From Ehretia macrophylla (lineage: Eukaryota; Streptophyta; Magnoliopsida; Boraginales; Ehretiaceae), in assembly GCA_037974665.1 (NCBI GenBank), contig CM075773.1, positions 20,140,146 to 20,204,145 on the forward strand: a stretch of DNA of 64,000 nt. Reading direction: 5' to 3'. This document shows positions 62,501 to 64,000 of the stretch, piece after piece (positions within the stretch are counted from its first letter, which is position 1; every line of letters begins with the position of its first letter). Under the pieces are notes generated by a model. That model was not told where the DNA came from. It did no database searches and worked only from the letters and a program-made list of their open reading frames with translations. A program made the position numbers and the translations under genes.

Positions 62501-64000
62501 GATGTTCGATTTTGGGCTCCGAAAATAGGCACAGCAAAGCTAGCTGGGCTGCCCCTATCGTAGAGCTCTCGAAGAGCTTTCCAACGGTATGCTGTGCGCC
62601 GCGTAACTCCTTACGGATCAAAACTAATGGGCACCGGAGCGGCGGTGACCTGGTCAAAAGCCCCATGCCTCGGTTTGCGGGCCCAGCCTTTACATGAAGC
62701 GAAGTTGTCTTGCCCAAGGTGCCGTGGGATTCAGGAATAGAAATGTGATGGAATAGTTTGTCCTCGTTTTCGCGGCTCACAACATACTATCCGTGATGAA
62801 AAAACAACACAAAAGAAGAAATGTGCCCCGAAACGGATGATGACATTCGATTTTGGGCTCTGAAAACAGGCACATCGAAGCGAGCTTGGCTGCCCCCGTC
62901 GTAGAGCTCTCGAATAGCTTTCCAACGGCATGCTGTGTGCCGCGTAATGCCTTACGGATCAAAAGTTATAGGCACCGGAGCGGCGGTGACCTGGTCCTAA
63001 GCCCCACGCCCTCAGTTTGCGGGCCTAGCCTCGACGTGAAGAGAAGTTTTCTTGCCCAAGGTGCCATGGGATTCGATAATAGAAATGTTATGGATTAGGT
63101 TGTCATCCTTTTTGCGGCTCACGACGAACGATCCGTGATGAAAAAACAGTGCAAAAGAAGAAAAGTGCCCCGAAATTGATGAAGACGTTCAATTTTGGGC
63201 TCCGAAAATAGGCACAGTGATGCGAGCTAGGCTGCCCCCGTTCTAGAGCTCTCGAAAAGCTTTCCAACGGCATGCTGTGCGCGGTATAACTCCTTACGCA
63301 TCGAAAGTTATGGGCACTGGAGTGCCGGTGACCTGGTCACAAGCCCCACGTACTCGGTTTACGGGCCCAGCCTCTATGTGAAGCGAAGTTGTATTGCCCA
63401 AGGTACTGTGAGATTCGGCAACAGAAATGTGATGGAATAGGTCGTCGTCGTTTTCACGGCTCACGACGTACTATCCGGGACGAAAAAATAGCACAAAAGA
63501 AGAAAAGTGCCCCAAAACTGATGAAGATGTTCGATTTTGGGCTCCAAAAATAGCCACCGTGAAGTGAGCTTGGCTGACCCCGTCGTACAGCTCTCGAAGA
63601 GCTTTCCAACGACATGTTGTGCACCGCGTAACTCCTTACGGATCAAAAGTTATGGGCATCGGAGCGGCGGTGACCTGTCACAAGCCCCACGTCCTTGGTT
63701 TGCGGGCCAAGCCTGTACGTGAAGCGAAGTTGTCTTGCCCAAGGTGCCGCGGGATTCGGTAATAGAAATGTGATGGAATAGGTTGTCGTCGTTTTCGCGG
63801 CTCACGACATACGATACGGGACGAAAAACAGCGCAAAAGAAGAAAAGTTCCTCAAAACTGATGAAGATGTTCGATTTTGGGCTCCGAAAACAAGCACAGT
63901 GAAGCGAGCTGGGCTGCCCCCGTCGTAGAGCTCTCGAAGAGCTTTCCAATGGTATGCTGTGCGCCGCGTAACTCCTTATGGATCAAAACTAATGGGCACT
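47441..64000 (+). repeat. Satellite block C
   Basis: About 48 monomers share a clearly different consensus: GGCTCACGACGTAC, GTGCCCCGAAACTG, GATGAAGACGTTC, CGAAAATAGGCACAGCG, CTCTCGAAGAGC, ACGGCATGCTG, GGCACCGGAGCGGCGGTGAC, GGTCACAAGCCCCACG and GGAATAGGTTGTCGT. Period and orientation are unchanged from blocks A and B. The first copies (47.5-48.6 kb) keep some A/B states such as GTGTCCC, so the boundary is graded over two or three monomers. The copy at 57094-57390 is short. The block reaches the window end. Confidence 0.92.
57094..57390 (+). repeat. Satellite monomer with 43-bp deletion
   Basis: This 297-bp block C copy reads CCCCCTTCGTAACTCCTTTAG. The segment from the first CGTA (normally followed by GAGCTCTCG) to the second CGTA (of GCGTAACTCC) is missing, including the whole dyad. 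The shared CGTA marks the breakpoint. Confidence 0.9.

Larger units (their letters stand above)
43009..64000 (+). repeat. 342-bp satellite array, right segment
   Basis: The same satellite family resumes after the LTR in the same orientation, with anchors at 43161, 43501, 43842, 44183, 44525 and so on to 63877, about 62 copies. The first copy is partial: it starts at monomer offset 190 (GAAGTTGTCTTGCCC) and not at the offset where the left segment broke off. Intervals are again mostly 341-342 bp, apart from the 324/341 alternation at 45.9-47.5 kb and a 297-bp copy at 57094. The array continues past the window end. Confidence 0.98.

Noticed and set aside
1-64000. 5S rDNA tandem units or rDNA spacer subrepeats
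   Set aside because: The period is in the right range, but no 5S gene text, box elements or other rRNA sequence is present in the monomer.
1-64000. CRISPR array or prokaryotic repeat
   Set aside because: Repeat units of 342 bp without spacers, an LTR and plant-style sequence exclude this.
1-64000. Telomere repeats or microsatellite arrays
   Set aside because: No TTTAGGG-type runs, and no long simple repeats apart from the CT tract and the 14-bp repeat in the LTR.

Overview
This window contains no convincing gene. About 60.1 of 64 kb is one satellite DNA family: a head-to-tail tandem array with a modal period of 342 bp. I located about 177 successive copies of the anchor 'TTGGGCTC' (variants allowed), all in the same orientation. 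The array runs off both ends of the window. One block of unrelated, visibly AT-richer DNA interrupts it at 39134-43008. That block has the structure of a long plant-type LTR without internal coding domains, i.e. a solo LTR. A large satellite array plus a long LTR with TG...CA ends and complementary termini indicates a repeat-rich plant nuclear genome. I cannot name the species or the chromosomal position (centromeric, subtelomeric or interstitial).

Layout: 1 to about 2860 is subfamily A (diagnostics TGTGGGCCGCG, GTGTCCCGAAACTG, GCCTCCACGTG). About 2861-39133 is subfamily B (TGTGCGCCGCG, GTATCCTAAAACTG, GCCTCTACGTG). 39134-43008 is the solo LTR. 43009 to about 44085 holds three A-like monomers of a distinctive subtype. 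About 44086-47440 returns to B-like monomers and includes a 665-bp dimeric higher-order repeat. About 47441-64000 is subfamily C (GGCTCACGAC, GTGCCCCGAAACTG, GAAGACGTTC, ACGGCATGCTG, GGCACCGGAGCGGCGGTG).

Block B is a mosaic of segmental duplications that move whole numbers of monomers. There is a three-copy super-repeat starting near 6.6, 16.45 and 25.06 kb, a five-monomer block present at 10.6-12.35 and 13.3-15.1 kb, and shorter 650-bp, 1.7-kb and 2.05-kb duplications. Shared deletions (a 34-bp loss in five monomers) and private ones (a 206-bp loss in one copy only) order some of these events.

The points most worth following are four. The solo LTR has no target-site duplication, a 107-bp jump in satellite phase and different subfamilies on its two sides. 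A short hairpin has both arms changed together between A/B and C. The super-repeat architecture is clear. Finally, there is a possible, weakly supported relation between the satellite and a sequence found in plant LTRs. The many open reading frames in the array follow from the period being 3 x 114 bp and are not annotated as genes. All coordinates come from reading by eye; sequence-identity levels were not computed.
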